Source: an uncultured Bacilli bacterium
GTDB lineage: Bacteria > Bacillota_I > Bacilli_A > RF39 > UBA660
Length of the DNA: 24,694 bases
Assembly (NCBI GenBank): GCA_947632685.1
Contig: CANRQD010000007.1
Span: 1-24,694, forward strand
Direction of reading: 5' to 3'
Numbering within the stretch: position 1 is the stretch's first letter; the number at the start of each line of letters is the position of its first letter. Below the pieces are notes generated by a model that had not been told where the DNA came from, made no database searches, and worked only from the letters and a program-made list of their open reading frames with translations. Below, piece after piece: positions 24,133-24,694 of this stretch. The position numbers and the translations under genes are program-made.

Positions 24133-24138
24133 ATATTA

Positions 24139-24694
24139 TTATTCAACGATTTCAGAAACTGTTCCTGCACCAACTGTACGTCCACCCTCACGGATAGAGA
24201 ATTTAGTACCTTGTTCAAGAGCTATTGAATGGATTAATTCAACTTCCATATCAACATTATCTCCTGGCATAACCATTTCAACACCTGCTGGTAATGTAAT
24301 AACACCAGTTACGTCTGTAGTTCTAAAATAGAATTGAGGACGATAGTTATTGAAGAATGGTGTATGACGTCCACCTTCTTCTTTACTTAATACATATACA
24401 GTACCTTTAAATTTATGATGAGGTGTAACACTTCCTGGTTTAGCAAGAACTTGACCACGTTCAACATCTTCACGACCAATACCACGTAATAATACACCAG
24501 CATTATCACCAGCTTCAGCATAGTCTAATTGTTTTCTAAACATTTCAATTCCTGTAACAACAGTTTTTTGAGTATCTCTAATACCAACAATTTCAACTTC
24601 ATCATTAAGATTTAATTTACCACGTTCAACACGTCCTGTAACAACAGTTCCACGTCCTGTAATAGTAAATACATCTTCAATACTCATTAAGAAT
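24139..24694 (-). CDS. tuf: Elongation factor Tu, C-terminal part; 5' end outside window
   Basis: The last ~184 residues of EF-Tu, which delivers aminoacyl-tRNA to the ribosome. The visible part starts within FLMSIEDVF at the beginning of domain 2 and includes TGRGTVVTGRVERG, GDNAGVLLRGI, ERGQVLAKPG, and in domain 3 FFNNYRPQFYFRTTDVTG and REGGRTVGAGTV. The GTPase domain lies beyond the right edge. An internal ATG at 24687 is not the real start. A strong terminator follows the stop. In many bacteria rpsJ comes next in this direction; here the FemX-like gene and about 23.4 kb of other genes intervene. Confidence 0.98.
   Translation of the reverse strand, partial: FLMSIEDVFTITGRGTVVTGRVERGKLNLNDEVEIVGIRDTQKTVVTGIEMFRKQLDYAEAGDNAGVLLRGIGREDVERGQVLAKPGSVTPHHKFKGTVYVLSKEEGGRHTPFFNNYRPQFYFRTTDVTGVITLPAGVEMVMPGDNVDMEVELIHSIALEQGTKFSIREGGRTVGAGTVSEIVE

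Overview
The window is strongly A+T-rich, densely coded DNA from a low-GC Firmicute. A near-canonical spo0A, a cdaA-cdaR pair, a secG-rnr-smpB-ssrA gene order like that of Bacillus and a FemAB-type peptidoglycan gene point to a Bacilli-related lineage, possibly one of the reduced, Spo0A-bearing gut groups near the mollicutes. All 21 visible protein stop codons are TAA (13) or TAG (8); none is TGA. Promoters are mostly textbook sigma-A boxes with 17-base spacers, and several sit so close to the gene that they fix the start codon.

Layout: nearly everything is on the minus strand, so transcription runs from high to low coordinates. At the right edge is the 3' part of tuf (24139-24694). Then come a plus-strand FemX-like gene (22837-24075) and the minus-strand block murD, eno, secG, rnr, CapA-family gene, smpB, and the tmRNA gene ssrA (22729 down to 15605). 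This block covers cell wall, glycolysis, secretion and ribosome rescue. Beyond ssrA lies an unrecognised gene (14077-15435) bracketed by two copies of a ~94-bp direct repeat carrying a long hairpin. It is followed by an ABC exporter (11997-13754), an unrecognised Cys/Trp-containing protein (10879-11838) and a HAD phosphatase/MFS transporter pair (8831-10731).

The next section is signalling: a repeat-rich membrane protein (8156-8722), the c-di-AMP cyclase cdaA with its regulator cdaR (5925-8097), and spo0A (5039-5815). spo0A has a perfect 0A box and a Fur-like 7-1-7 palindrome in its upstream region. Then follow an AAA_14/DUF4143 ATPase with degenerate active sites (3488-4765), an SGNH-hydrolase-like protein (2276-3421), and the Y-family polymerase dinB (993-2192). 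At the left edge are rpsJ and partial rplC with a structured leader.

The ends matter as a pair. In many bacteria tuf lies directly upstream of rpsJ (str-S10 junction). Here tuf and rpsJ keep that order and orientation but are separated by about 23.4 kb containing the rest of the window. No CRISPR array, integrase, transposase or known defence system is visible. The most unusual pieces are the repeat-flanked gene beside ssrA, the predicted spo0A control region, the absence of TGA stops and the two enzyme-like proteins with altered catalytic residues.
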